Shown here one piece after another: positions 1-13,994 of a DNA stretch of 64,000 nt. Each line of letters starts with the position of its first letter. The stretch's first letter is position 1. A model generated the notes under the pieces. It was not told the DNA's origin and did not search any database. It saw only the letters and a list, made by a program, of their open reading frames with translations. The position numbers were made by a program, and so were the translations under genes. Source of the DNA: Hypericum androsaemum (Eukaryota; Streptophyta; Magnoliopsida; Malpighiales; Hypericaceae); the NCBI GenBank assembly GCA_963995505.1, contig OZ023199.1, forward strand, positions 1,178,001-1,242,000, written 5' to 3'.

Positions 1-38
1 ACACACTACTTTTATCTCATGTGCGTAATGATAAACAG

Positions 39-3000
39 CTCCTCCGGAAATAGATGAATACGAGCTTATGGATCCAGTCGATATTTTGACTCCTCTGGAG
101 AAATCTGGATTCTGGGATGGAGTGGTCAGTGTTATCCGTTGCCCTCACCTTCTTGTTATTTGATGCACTAATATCATCACTTCCAATATAGATTTTTCTT
201 TATTCTGGGTGTGCATGTGTGGTGAATGGACGAATGTCTTTGTTAAATTTGCTGTTATTCATGCTACCCTGAACTTTTGTGATTCATCACAGAAAGCCAC
301 CAAATGGTTAGAAAGAAAGGAGGCTGTTGCAGAGCTTACCAAGCTTGCTTCGACAAAGAGAATAGCGCCGGGTGATTTCTCAGAAGTTGCAAGGACATTG
401 AAAAAGGTATTTGCCTAAATCTCTGTTTTCATGATAATGTCCAATACAAGCTTTAATTTAATGATTACCTGATGTGAGTCCAGGATGAAATGCCAACACT
501 TATTGCTCTGGCTTCCAACTAGCTTCTATTATATCTGGATATTGATACTTTTTTTCTATGCTAAAAATGCCACTGCATCAGAAAATAAGTGCCATCTTTT
601 CTTGGTCATTTCCCTTTTCAGCTGGAAAATAATCGAACGTCAACTATTTATTTGATTCACTTTGAGTTTTGATTAAGTTAATATTTAATAATGTTGTTTG
701 TAGGATGCTATGGAATTATGTTCATCTAGCATGGTGCTGAATCTGTGATACTTGTAGCAGTTGATGTGTAGTGACAGTTTTGTCCTTCTGTTGCAGCTCA
801 TTACTGATGTCAATATTGCTGTGGCGGTTGAGGCCATCCAAGCTATTGGCAATCTTGCAACTGGCTTAAGGACACATTTCTCTAGCAGTTCACGCTTATT
901 GTTACCGGTTTTGCTTGTAAGTGCTATACATTTATGAGCTTGGTTTGACTAAATTGGTTACTACCTTGTAATGGAGATTCACTGGTTGGTACTTTTGCAT
1001 ACGTTTGGTATGCAAGTATTGTGGTGGTAATTGGTTGCTAGTATTTGGTGATTAAGTTTGGTATATTTGTGTCAAGTCTGTATCCTGTAAATGTGATTGC
1101 TCCTGCAGTATTTCAATTATAATTAATAGTGTTGAGACCTATGCTGTCCACCATTTATTCAGATATGCACACTTGCAGACTTTTGTGTTTATAAAAGAAA
1201 ATGCAGCATTTTGTTCCCAGTCATTAGTTGACCTTAAAATTTCATTGGTCTTTCACATTTCATCTCTTCTTGATGAAGTTCTGTTCATGTTTTACTTGAT
1301 TCCGTGGTCTGGTGTGCAGATATATGTCACTTTGATCTTGTTTAGGTCTAACAAGCGCTACCATTTCTTACCATTTTGCTGTTTCAAGGAAAAATTGAAA
1401 GAGAAAAAACCAACTCTCACAGATGCTCTCGCACAAACTCTCCAAGCAATGCATAAAGCTGGGTGTGTTAATCTGGAACACGTTGTGGAAGGCAAGTATT
1501 ACTTTCCTCCCCGCCATCTCACTCAAGTGCTACCTTGCATCACTGATTTTTTTGCTTGTGTTATGCATCAAAGCTCATCTTTCTTGTCCTTTTTAATATT
1601 TTCATCATGGTTCAGTGGTGGGGAAGTGTCAGTTTCTCTTTTATTATACTTGAATGCTTTTGTACTTGTCTGTTTACAGATGTTAGGACGGCTTCAAAAA
1701 ATAAAGTTCCTCTAGTTCGCTCGTTGACTCTGAACTGGGTGACTTTTTGTATTGAATCAATGAAGAAAGCTGATATTCTGAAGTTGCATAAGGAATATGT
1801 CCCTATCTGCATGGAGGTCTGTATCTCCCAGCCTTATAAAGATCTATTCTTTTATTATGTGGATCTGAAACATTGTTGGTGCTCCTTTTCTGTACACCTA
1901 TCCTTGTTGGCTTCTTTGAGGCACTGTCAAGTGAAAGGTAGCGTTCTGAACTATCAAGTTAAAGATGTTGCTGAGAATGGTTTTTGATTTATCACATTGT
2001 GCTGGATTTATGTATTATTTATTTGCATTCGTGGTCTCTTCATTTGTTTTCTTGGTGGTTTTTCTTCTATTGGTGCTACCCACTTTATTACTTGATAATG
2101 GAATGGTTGACGAGAATCTAGAATATTTGCAGTGTCTAAATGATGGAACTCCTGAAGTGAGAGATTCAGCCTTTTCAGCTTTGGCTGCAATCGCTAAGGT
2201 ATCACGTCTTGTGGATCTTGATGCTTCAATTTTTTGATGTGGAGGTAAATGCTATTTTCTAAGATGCTTAAATTTTTGTTTCAGTCAGTTGGTATGAGGC
2301 CTCTGGAAAGAGGACTGGAGAAGCTAGACGATGTTAAAAAGAAAAAGCTATCAGACATGATTGCAGGTTCAGGTGGTGATGCCTCAAACGGCACAATCTC
2401 AGGTTCGTTCTTTATCTTTCAGATCATGAGAAGCTTTTCTTGTATCAAGAAAAATGTGGTTTGACTGGTACAATTTTGTTCTTTAAGATACAAGGCTTGC
2501 ACCCATAGGAATCTAGAGTGTCTGGAAATAATATTGAATTTCCTTTTTACTTTGCTATGCTTGGCCTTGGAAATTAAATGGAACATCACAAAAAAGCTTT
2601 TGGTGCCTCAGAATATTAGAATTTTATCTATGATTGAAAGTCATAGGTCCATATATTTCTTGTTGCCACCTTTTCTACTTTTATTCTAACCCAAGTTTGT
2701 ATTTTCTTCCAGCAACCAGTCAAAATACTAGTGCGAGTACACTTTCTCTGGAGGTGGGTTTTGTGGTTCTTCCATTCTGTGAATTTTGTGATTCTTCATT
2801 CTTCTGTATGTCAAAAATGATTTACCCGGTGTTTAGTTTGGTGCAAAAAAAAGTTGTTCTGAAGATTGTTATTGTTGATTTGTTGTCACCTCAGCCATCA
2901 GGAGGAACGTTTGTTAGAAAGTCTGCAGCTAGCTTGCTTTCCGGAAAGAGGCCTGTCGCCGCTGCTGTGAGTTCCTTGCTCTGTACTGTATTTCATTATC

Positions 3001-6000
3001 CTTTCCCTATTTCTTTTCCGTTAATCATTATCTTTCCCCTGTTTTCTACAGCCTACAAATAAGAAAGGAGCCACTGCTAAATCAGGACCCAGCAAGAAAG
3101 GGGATGGAGCAGGGCGGCCTGAAACTTCTAAAACAGCTGAGCCTCCAGAAGATGTCGTGGTAAGAAAAGCTTGGGTGAAGTGGGTTCCTTATATATTAGA
3201 TTTTAGACAATTATACACAAGTCTGTTTTGGTGGATATTTTCAGCCATCGGAGATGAGCCTTGAAGAAATTGAAAGCAGATTAGGTTCTCTTATTGAAGC
3301 AAACACTGTTGCTCAGTTGAAAAGTGCTGTATGGAAAGAGCGACTTGAAGGTAAATCGCGCAGAGAATGCAAATTTTCGTTGGCCATAGCTTGAGTCAGA
3401 AGTTATGTGTATTGTTTTTGTTACTTGGGTGGTGAGCATTCATGCACCTGTCTTTTGCTGCGGATGACAATTATCCCAGTCAAGCAACGGCGACCAATTT
3501 ATACTGTTAAATGTTTATCTTTGTGAACTTCCAGTTTCTTCTGCTTATGGGTGCTTGCTTAAGATGATTTTATGGGTTGATCTTGTCGGAGGAAATAATA
3601 GCATGCTCATTATTTATGAAATCAATGATGTACCCAGAAATGCTCTTTGTTGTTCTCAGTCTGAGCGTTGCTTTTCATTTTCTTTGGAAGATTTCATGCT
3701 CTTTGATTTTATGGTGTTGATGATTTTATGCTTTTATTTGTTTCCTACATTGACTTGGCGTGGCATATTACAGCTATATCCTCATTGAAGGCACAAGTTG
3801 AAGGTTTGCAAGACGCTGATCAATCTGTGGAGATCTTAGTTCGTCTGGTTTGTGCAGTTCCTGGATGGAGTGAAAAGAACGTTCAGGTGGCTGATGCACT
3901 TTAGTTTTGTCTATTAATACCCAGAAGCAGATAATTATCATTTTTCCCAGGGGTGTATATTATATCCTGTGTTAGGTTTCATTTCTTTTGGCTATCTTAT
4001 GATTGACACTTAGGTTAGGGTGCCTTTTGAGTTAATCCTACTGAAACTTTCACGAGTACTGATGGGAAAAAAATATCAGCCAAGTGTTTTTGTGCTGTTG
4101 AGATAGATGGCTAGGTATTTAGGTGTTGGAACTTTTTTCTTCGCGGTGTTTGGTTTGGTTCGGTTGTAGGGAAGAATCTCTTATTGATTGTTTAATGTAA
4201 AATGACTTAAGCATGATGCTTCTAATCAATACCGTGGTTTTCTTGTGAATTAATATTCAGGTTCAGCAACAGGTTATTGAAGTCGTTACTTATTTAGCTT
4301 CAACTGTGAAAAGATTTCCGAAGAAATGTTTGGTGCTCTGCATTCAAGGTATATTTTTGTCCTGCTAAAGCAAGAAGTGATGATACCATTTTATTCGTGA
4401 ACTGTTCTTTTGACTCATTGTGGTGGAGTTGCCTTCTCAAATCAAATGCTATATGGAGTGAAGCACATGTTGGATTGCTATATCTGATTATGTTCATGCT
4501 TGGTTGACTGCACAGGAATAAGTGAAAGGGTTGCAGATATAAAAACCCGAGTTCATGCAATGAAGTGCCTCACAACTTTTTCTGAAGCAGTCGGTCCGGG
4601 TTTTGTTTTTGATAGGGTAAACCTTTCTTTTCTTTCTCTCTTGCACGATGTTACTCCTGGCCAGTAAAAAATATTTTCTCTTTGCCAAATGCCAGCACGA
4701 TAGTTTACCCTTTTTACGTTTACTGTGATTCTGAATGTGATTTTTTCTTTTGAAGCTTTACCCTATTATGAAAGAGCATAAGAACCCCAAGGTTCTTAGT
4801 GAGGGACTGTCGTGGATGGTTTCAGCTATTGAGGACTTTGGTATCTCACATTTGAACTTCAAGGTTGCTTGAGAAACTCTTTAATCAGCCTCTTGGTTTG
4901 TGTTATAAAAAGGCTCATCCTCTTGGTTATTTGCTTTTGAAGGATTTAATTGACTTCTGTAAAGATACTGGGCTGCAGTCGAGTGTTGCTGCTACTAGAA
5001 ATGCCACTATAAAGCTTTTAGGAGTTATACACAGATTTGTTGGTCCAGGTGAGTGGTAGTTATTGTAGTCTTAGCTTTACTCAAGTTTATTGATCCATGT
5101 TTATCGCAATGCTGATTTCACGTTTGAGCGTCTGACAAGGTTGTACTTTGCAGGTATAAAAGGGGCCCTTACTGATGTGAAACCGGCACTACTTAGTGCC
5201 CTTGATGCGGAATATGAAAAGAATCCTTATGAGGTTATTAACTTGTCATTAAGTCCTATTTATACTTCTTTGCTTCATTCTCACACCTCACTTGTCTGTA
5301 TCACTTCCATCAGGGCACTTCTGCAGTTCCAAAGAAAGCAATCAAAGCATCTGATTCCACAGCTTCTGCCGGTGGAGGTGGTCTCGATAGTCTGCCTCGT
5401 GAAGACATCAGCGGGAAGGTGACTCCTACTCTCTTGAAGAGTTTGGAAAGCAGTGATTGGAAGGTAAGTAACAGACAGCGGAGAATCTTCTGGTGTATTA
5501 CTCTTGGGTGTCATATTTGGATTCTCACTGAGGTTTTGATTATTTTATGTCTAACTTACGTTTTGCCAGGTTCGATTGGAGTCAATTGAAGCGGTTACCA
5601 AAATTGTTGACGAGGCTAATAAACGCATTCAACCTACTGGAACTGGTACAAATGTTTATGTATTTAAATGGAATACCATCTCTCTGTTAACAATGCACCT
5701 TATATAGATGCTCTTTATTCTCGCATGTTATATTGTAACTCTCTGTTTTTCTGCCAGGTGAATTATTTGGTGCTCTTAGAGGACGTCTATTTGACAGCAA
5801 TAAGAACTTAGTGATGGCTACTTTGACAACCATTGCTGCCATTGCAAGTGCCATGGGACCTCCTGTAGAAAAGTCGAGCAAGGTTTGCACTCTTGTTCTT
5901 AACACGTTAATCATGTTAAAAATACACGATGTAAATTATCGGTTTTGTGCGACTTCTTTTCTTGAAAATTCGTTTGAGAAATTGAACCAAATGTATTTTT

Positions 6001-9000
6001 CCTCTTCAGGGGCTCTTATCAGATGTGTTGAAGTGCATTGGTGACAATAAAAAACATATGAGGGAATGCACACTGACTACTTTAGATTCTTGGCTTGCTG
6101 CTGTTCACCTCGATAAAATGGTAGCTATCTCTTGTTGTTCTGTTTTTCCTTTTTGTTTCTGTTGGTGAGACATGAAGATCACTTGTTTGTTGTAGGTTCC
6201 ATATATTACTGCAGCTCTGGTGGACAGTAAGCTTGGAGCTGAAGGTCGGAAAGACCTTTTTGATTGGTTGTCGAGGCATCTTTCTGGAATGAATGACTTT
6301 GGTGATGCTGTACATTTGCTTAAACCAGCTGGATCTGCTATGGCGGTATTTTTCTATTAGTCAACCTCGTCATGTTTTCCTGAGACTCCATATTTTACAT
6401 TAATATGGTTTTGCGCTTTTGTTTATCTGCAGGATAAATCTGCAGATGTGCGCAAAGCAGCTGAAGGATGCATGGCGGAGATTTTGAGAGTTTGTGGACC
6501 TGAATTGGTATGTTTATTGTAGTATCTGTGCCTCACTGTTCACCAAGTTGGATTGTAGCCTGATTTTGCTTTCATCTCTGCTTCCAGATAGAGAAGCATC
6601 TGAGAGATATTAATGGGCCAGCTTTAGCTTTTGTTCTGGAACGTGTTAAACCCCATGGAGGTTTTCAAGGTATCTTCGGATGTCTTGTTGTTTTTCCTTC
6701 TGAGTTGATGCAGGAATGTTGTACGTCCTTGGAGATATGACCTTTGTTGTCACTTTTGCTGACAATAATTAAGGCCATTGTCGTGTTTTTGCGATCAGAT
6801 TCTTTCGACTCTGGAAGAACAATTCCTTCAGGCCCATCATCCAAGACAAGCTCAAAAGTTGGAAAAGCCGGCACAAATGTTGCATTGAAGCACGGAAATA
6901 AAGCTGCTGTGTCAACGGTTTGTTTTCCCATTATTAACTGTTTAAAGAGTAGGATGACGTATGGGAGTCATTTATTTATTTGCTGCTGTAGAGAGCCTTG
7001 CCAACTAAGACCTCAAGGCCAGAGGCGATGATGTCAATTCAGGATCGAGCTGTTCAGTCACAAGCTTTGTTGAACATCAAGGACTCCAATAAGGTTTTAT
7101 TTGTTTTCAGACCTTGAAGGCCTAAGAGATGCGCATAGAACAGATTTTTAATTATCATTGTACATGTTCCTGCAGGAGGATAGAGAGAGAATGGTTGTGC
7201 GCAGGTTTAAGTTTGAAGAGATGCGAATAGAGCAGATACAAGAACTTGAGGTTTGTCTTTGCTGATTGTGCAAGTGGTATTTCTCTATGGATTTTAATAA
7301 TCTAAGCAATGTGTGTTTTCACAGGGTGATATGATGAAGTACTTTAGAGAAGATTTGAGCAGGCGACTCCTAAGTTCAGACTTTAAGAAGCAAATTGAAG
7401 GGCTCGATATGCTACAGAAGGTATGCATTCTGTTCTTGTCCCTGTCATGTTTCATGGATGTCTATGCTTTAATAACTCAGTATTCTTCTCAGGCTCTTCC
7501 TTCTGTTGGAAAAGAAATGGTTGAAGTCCTAGATGTTCTTTTGCGGTGGTTTGTTCTGCAGTTCTGTAAATCCAACACTACATGCCTTTTGAAGGTAATC
7601 TTTTCATAGGTGATTTTTAAAATTGCTTGTCAATGGGTTGGGGAGATGGGATCTAAGCAATATAATTGGTCCTTGAAATAGGTGCTTGAATTTTTGCCGG
7701 AGCTTTTTGATATGCTGCAGAATGAGGGTTATACGATGAGTGAAGCCGAAGCAGCCATATTTCTACCATGCTTGGTGGATAAGGTTTTGTTAAGCCTACT
7801 CATTTGTCATGCAACATAGTTTACTCTGATTGCAGCAGTTCTGAAGCTTGATACTGACTGAATTGCCTGGCACCAATGTGAATTTATTGAAAATACTGTT
7901 TTTTCAAACAATTAAAATTAGCAAAGGATAAATGTTCTCTGGAAAAAAGTTAATGATGTTTTTCCTTTAAGTGCAATGAGGGTGGGGACTGGGGAGAGAT
8001 CCGGTTTGATCACCCAATTTCCTCTTTTTAAGGTGGGGTCCTGACCACTTTGTATTAGTATGCTAAGCTTTCATATTCTGGTACCCAAATGTTTTGATTT
8101 ACCTGTTGAGTTCTTATTCAATTGAACATACTGGATACTGGTCCTATCTTCCTTACTCATCTGAAATTTCTATTGCTGCAGTCGGGACATAATATTGAGA
8201 AAGTGCGAGAAAAAATGCGCGAACTTATGAAACAAATTGTTCAAAGTTACTCTGCAACAAAGTCTTTTCCTTATATTTTGGAAGGCTTGCGCTCAAAAAA
8301 CAACCGTACTAGGATAGAGTGTGCAGATCTTGTTGGCTTTTTGATTGAGCATCACGGGGCAGAGGTATGATTTGTTGGCTCTTCTATTACTGCTATTAAA
8401 CCATTGAGATATGTTATCACTTATGGTTGTATTGCTACAGATAAGTAGCCAGTTAAAATCCTTGCAAATCGTTGCAAGTTTGACTGCGGAACGAGATGGT
8501 GAATTACGCAAAGCTGCATTAAATACTTTAGCTACTGGCTATAAAATATTTGGTACGGAATGACTTCTCTATTCGAAAATTTAAGCCAACTTTTTCCTCG
8601 TTTCTCAGTTTTATTTCCTAAATTGTTCATGGGCTCTTTGCACAAGTGTGGTCATGTAATTGGATCATACGCCATCTTGCTGCTTTGTAGAGTTTCTAGA
8701 GTTTTCAAATGAAAAGTTTCTAATGTTGCTGATGTTACAAACACTGCACTTACCTAGTTAATTTCTTTTTGGTAATCATAGGTGAGGATATATGGAGATA
8801 TGTTGGAAAGCTTACTGATGCTCAAAGGAGCATGTTAGATGATAGATTCAAATGGAAGGTTGGTGTGAGCTGCTATCTGATGTCTTATCTCTTAGATTCG
8901 TTTTTGTTTCTGTTAATCCTTTTCACCCCTCCACTGGTTCAAGTTTGCTGTTTCAATGTTATCTCATTAGGTGCGAGAAATGGAAAAACAGAGAGAAGGC

Positions 9001-12000
9001 CGGCCGGGTGATGCTCGAGCTGCTTTAAGACGATCTGTTCGAGAAAATGGGTGTGTATCTTACTGTAGTGCTTCTTGCATTTTCTTTGGACCCTTTTGTT
9101 GAAACACGGCTCTGCAACTTTGCATCAAGTCTGAGATTTCGTCTTGTGTTACTGATGCCAGTTACGATTGCTGGTTTGTACGTCACTTCTGGCAAAAAAA
9201 ACTTTTATCCTACCAGGACTCATTTGTATCTCTGCTTACTTTGTAACTTGTTCAATGGTTAGAAAAATTTATAAAGGAATACTTATGGATTGTTCATGGG
9301 AAAATATGGGAAATGGACATTGTAAACAGATGAATGCAATCTTAAGTTTTTGAAACATTCTGTGAGTCCGTCCACCTCCTGCTATATCATATGAACGCTG
9401 AATTACATGTGGGGTCTTTCTCTCGTTGTTACAATTACAGTGCTTATTCTCATTTTTCATTTATTGTTAGCAGGTTTGACGTTGCAGAGCAAAGTGGGGA
9501 GGTGTCTCAATCTATTTCAGCCCCAATATATGCTAGGTTTTCTATTACTGAAACTTTGTGATGTGTAGTGCTTGATTTTGCTTTTTCTATGTTCATTCTG
9601 ACTTGTTGTCTAATCTACTCCCGTTGTATGTCCTGCTGCTTTTTTTCTCAGGAAAAACTTTGGCCAGCCTGAGCCCCAGTTGGAAGGGTACAACGCAGCT
9701 CAAGTTCCACCTACTGCCAGTGGTCCCACAGATTGGAACGAGGCTTTGGATATAATTTCATATGCTTCTCCAGAGCAGGTTCTACATTTTCACACTGCTA
9801 TGTTTTTTCAGCATCCTTTGCGCATCTATGAATACATCTTGTTATTGGTCGAGTTACATGAGCACTCTGCTAAATTATAATTCACTTGTGGTGAATGGCT
9901 CCTCTATATACGTACTGTTTGTCATGGTGTTAGTTTTGGCAAGCAACACTGATAATGACCGCTCATGTTCTAGATTTTAAGCATGTTGTCATCAACTTTT
10001 TTGCTTCCATTTTAGGGCGGTAGCCTTTAGAATTTTTTACCAGATCTAAGAATGTTCTGGAAGCCTGTAGTTCAGATGTGACTAGGTTATCAGGTTGATG
10101 AGCTTTTTTTCCCCTTTCACCCTCTAGATCTAGTATGTGCTCTTATGCAACTTGACTCGGGATATTTCCTGTTGTGCATGCATATGCTTTGGTTTCCTGT
10201 TAATATTTTATAATGGTCAAATGAGTAACTAGCTGTAATTCTTTTCAGTCTGTGGAAGGAATGAAATTGGTATGCCATGAGTTGGCCCAGGCTACAAATG
10301 ATCCGGAAGGAAGTCTGATGGATGAACTTGTTAAAGACGCTGATAGACTTGTTTCTTGCCTGGCTAGCAAGGTTATTCCTTTCCTTTCATTCGGTATATT
10401 ACTTCAATTTTATTTTTGCTGCTGCTGTTGTATTGTCATGGATCTTACTGGCTGATCGTTGTCCCACCATCAGGTCGCCAAGACATTTGACTTCAGTTTG
10501 ACAGGAGCTTCCTCAAGGTCTTGCAAGTATGTGCTGAACACGCTAATGCAGGTACTACATGTTCTATGGCCTTTCACATTTCCATTTATCTTCTGTTTAC
10601 TGAGAACTATTGCCAGAGCTTTTTCCTAAATGGTCTTGCTAGATTAACTTCTGCACCTTGGTCTTGTTTTGGGGATTCAATTTTATGTGTATTGGATTAA
10701 ATTGTACTCGAACATTCCCTTCGTAAGACATCTTCTGAAATTTTATTGCCAATCAAATGGTCTACAATGCAGACATTTCAAAATAAAAGACTGGCTCATG
10801 CTGTAAAAGAGAGCACTTTGGACAGCCTCATAACAGAACTTCTGTTGTGGCTTCTGGATGAAAGGGTGCCACACATGGATGATGGGAGCCAACTGCTCAA
10901 AGCACTGAATGTCCTGATGCTTAAAATTTTGGTAAACGAGGTTACCTGGTTTTATTTTTGAACATCCTGGTTAGCTTTTGGAAGATGCTGACTATCAATT
11001 TTTCACACAGGATAATGCAGATCGAACCTCTTCATTTGTTGTCCTGACTAATCGGTTGCGTCCCCTAGATCCTGCAAGATGGCCTTCGCCTGCATCAAAT
11101 GAAAACATTATCATTAGAAATCAGAAGTTCTCTGATCTCGTTGTCAAGTGCCTCATCAAACTGACAAAGGTAATATATTGGCTTGCCATTGCTACGTCTA
11201 ATTGGAGCTTTTGTATAATGGCTTGCGAAAAGGTTGCTGCTTCAGTTACGTTCCATCAACAATCAGAGCGAATAGGAAGTTTCTAGTTTCCATGACTTTC
11301 TTTCCTGATGTAAAGAACATGATCATTGTTTCTTTTGGTAACAGGTCCTTCAGAGCACTATTTATGATGTTGATCTGGATCGCATTCTACAAAGCATTCA
11401 TGTATACCTCCAGGAATTGGGAATGGAAGAAATCAGGAGGAGGTAATTTGTTCGATGTAGTTATTGTTAGTTCTTTTTTATCAGGTAGTTACTTTAATCC
11501 TGCGCTCTTGGTACTGATTGTATGTCTCACTATTTTTTCATTCCGGGTTGAAAGAGCTGGGGCGGATGACAAGCCTCTTCGCATGGTTAAAACTGTGCTG
11601 CACGAACTGGTGAAGCTTCGCGGAGCTGCTATAAAGGGCCATCTCTCGATGGTTCCTATCGACATGAAACCGCAGCCAATTATTCTTGCCTATATTGATC
11701 TCAATCTTGAGGTACGGAAGCATCCTTCTTTGTCTTTTCCCTGCATCTGAACCATTTTTCTCACTGAGTTTTGCCGATAATCTTTTACTTCGCAGACTTT
11801 AGCTGCTGCAAGAATGTTGACATCCACTGGTCCTGTGGGACAAACTCATTGGGGTGATTCTGCAGCGAATAATCCGACACCTGCCACTCCATCACCCGAT
11901 GCACAGTTAAAGGTACTTTCAGCCCAGACATTCTGTTTTTAATCAATTTTGCGCCTCTACGATCTTATGCTAAACTCATTAAGGCTCTTTATTCACCTAA

Positions 12001-13009
12001 ATATCCCTCTTTAATATGATTTTCTTCAGCAAGAGCTTGCTTCCATATTCAAGAAAATTGGAGATAAGCAGACGTGTACAATTGGTTTATATGAACTATA
12101 TCGCATAACCCAACTATACCCAAAAGTAAGTAATCACTTTTTGTGGCTGTTCTCGTTTTGCGAATTTTAACATCAAAATTAATGTGGAATGTTACTGGTA
12201 TATTTTTTGGACTTGATTCTAGGTGGATATATTCGCTCAGCTGCAAAATGCAAGTGAAGCTTTTCGAACGTACATTAGGGATGGTTTGGCCCAGGTATGC
12301 CATTTATGCCAGAGTTCGTCGTTGTTGACCTTGTTGGTATTTCTATTGCTCTGTAGAAAAAGAGAGTGATACTCGATCTTATGCCAGATGGAAAAGAATG
12401 CAGCAGCTGGAAGAACACCTTCTAGTGTTCCGATGCCTACTCCTCCACCCTCTGCTTTAACCAGTTCTCCAGAATTTGGGAACCTTTCACCTGTTCATAA
12501 GAACTCTGTAAATGACGCTAAATCTTTTGGTACAAAAGTTGAACCAGCAAACTTCCACCTTCCTCCCTCTTATGCGGAAGAGAACAGACCAATGGGTGCT
12601 ATTATGTCGAGAGGAGGTCCCACTTCAGAGAATACTTTGAACAGTCTTGGTGGAGGTAATTGTAGCAGAAACCCCGACTTCGAGTTCATCTCCTTTTTCA
12701 TGATTGACGTCTTCTTATCCCCAATTCTGGATAATTGCAGTGACCACCGGGACATTGGATGCGATCAGAGAGCGGATGAAGAGTATGCAGCTAGCTGCTG
12801 CCGGAAATCCAGATGCTGGAAACCGACCACTAATGCCCATGAACGACAGTGTTAATATCGGGATCCCTGGACAGCCACCTCGTTTGCCAGACTCAACCGG
12901 TACAGAAAATCACGCACAGGGTGATGTTCTTCCTATGGACGAGAAGGCATTGTCTGGCCTCCAAGCCCGGATGGAGAGACTCAAAAGCGGGACTATGGAT
13001 TCTCTATAG
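39..13009 (+). CDS. MOR1: MOR1/GEM1 microtubule polymerase (XMAP215/Dis1, TOG domains), 3' part of gene
   Basis: XMAP215-family proteins bind tubulin through TOG domains and speed microtubule growth; plant MOR1 organises cortical arrays, spindle and phragmoplast. I joined 47 GT-AG (one GC-AG) exons in an unbroken frame of about 1,755 codons: 39-124, 293-406, 797-916, 1389-1491, 1680-1816, 2133-2198, 2285-2402, 2713-2753, 2895-2966, 3052-3159, 3245-3350, 3774-3886, 4261-4348, 4516-4616, 4756-4863, 4943-5048, 5154-5233, 5314-5463, 5570-5645, 5758-5882, 6010-6120, 6196-6345, 6433-6507, 6588-6669, 6799-6917, 6992-7093, 7176-7250, 7325-7420, 7493-7594, 7682-7783, 8182-8364, 8441-8552, 8782-8858, 8971-9050, 9474-9536, 9652-9778, 10249-10371, 10474-10551, 10773-10931, 11011-11169, 11345-11442, 11555-11711, 11796-11912, 12030-12125, 12223-12294, 12388-12655, 12741-13009. 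The first exon opens TOG2 (PVDILTPLEKSGFWDGV); HEAT-type TOG3-5 follow, then the plant C-terminal region ending MERLKSGTMDSL. The family is about 1,980 residues, so TOG1 lies left of the window. Confidence 0.95.
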
Positions 13010-13320
13010 ATACATTGCACTACTCTCTTGATTGGGTCACCAGGCGAGCCACTACCATGCCTTCAATGAGATCGTTTTGAAGCCGCAGCTGCGAGAATTT
13101 TGTCGGAGAGCTATATGAGCCACGGAATCGGCCGGAAGAGATTTCTTCGTCGGAATGTTTCAGCAATTTTGAAGAAAGAAAGTTGCGGTCGACTCGAGTG
13201 TTTTAAGTGATTCGTTCTGCCCTAAGCTTGTACAGAGTTATTATGGCTTTTCTATATTGTAGCTTATTTCAGTGGACGCGCGTAATTTAGTACAAGTTTT
13301 ACATCTTCAGGAGAATTCAG
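13010..13320 (+). other. Probable 3' UTR of the MOR1 gene
   Basis: Non-coding sequence follows the MOR1 stop with no competing ORF. It becomes T/A-rich near 13230-13300, where transcript ends would be expected. The exact poly(A) site cannot be read from sequence. Confidence 0.4.
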
Positions 13321-13608
13321 ATGAAGTGTACAACAATACACGAATTGTGCTAAAATTTGCAATTTTTGTCCTAATTCTGCAAATCTTGTGGAGGCGATTA
13401 TCGTCAACATGACCTTCGGATTTTGTTATGAAATTAATTGTTGTGCTTAATTCCTTTTGCAAGGGAATTGCTGGGCGTAATAATCTAATAATGGAAAGTG
13501 TGTTTTATCTTGTATTTTTTTTCTTTCTGAAGTTTGTTTTTCTAGTCCTAGAGAATCGATTTTCAGATTTCGGAATCAATTTTTCATCACCAAATCATAT
13601 TATATTTT

Positions 13609-13994
13609 GGGTAAATTACTTTCAGGTCCCTCTGGTTTGTTAAAATGATTATTTTCGTCCCTCCTGTTTTGAAGCCGATACTTTAGTCCCCTAGTTTGAT
13701 TTTATTGTACTCTAAGGTCCCTTGTTGATGTCATCATTTGATTTATTATATTTTAATAAAGAAAATGACTATCATACTCTTACTTTAAATTTAAGAAAAA
13801 GTTAATTTCTCTGATTTTTAAGGATAGGGACGTAATTTCTACCAATTAAAAAAATGATAAAATATATGATGACGTTAGCGAGGGACCTGAGAGTACAATA
13901 AAATTAAACTGGGGAACTAAAGTATCAGTTTCGAAACAGGAGGGACGAAAATAGTCGTTTTAACAAACTAGAGGGACCTGAGGGTAATTTACCC
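13609..13994. mobile_element. 386-bp MITE with long terminal inverted repeats (Mutator-like)
   Basis: The left end GGGTAAATTACTTTCAGG and the right end, read on the minus strand as GGGTAAATTACCCTCAGG, form TIRs that stay similar for about 100 bp. Both arms contain blocks such as GGGACCT and GGAGGGACGAAAATA. The 9-bp flanks are TTATATTTT (13600-13608) and ATATATTTT (13995-14003), an 8/9 match as expected for a Mutator-type target duplication, although AT-rich flanks can match by chance. No coding capacity. Confidence 0.75.
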
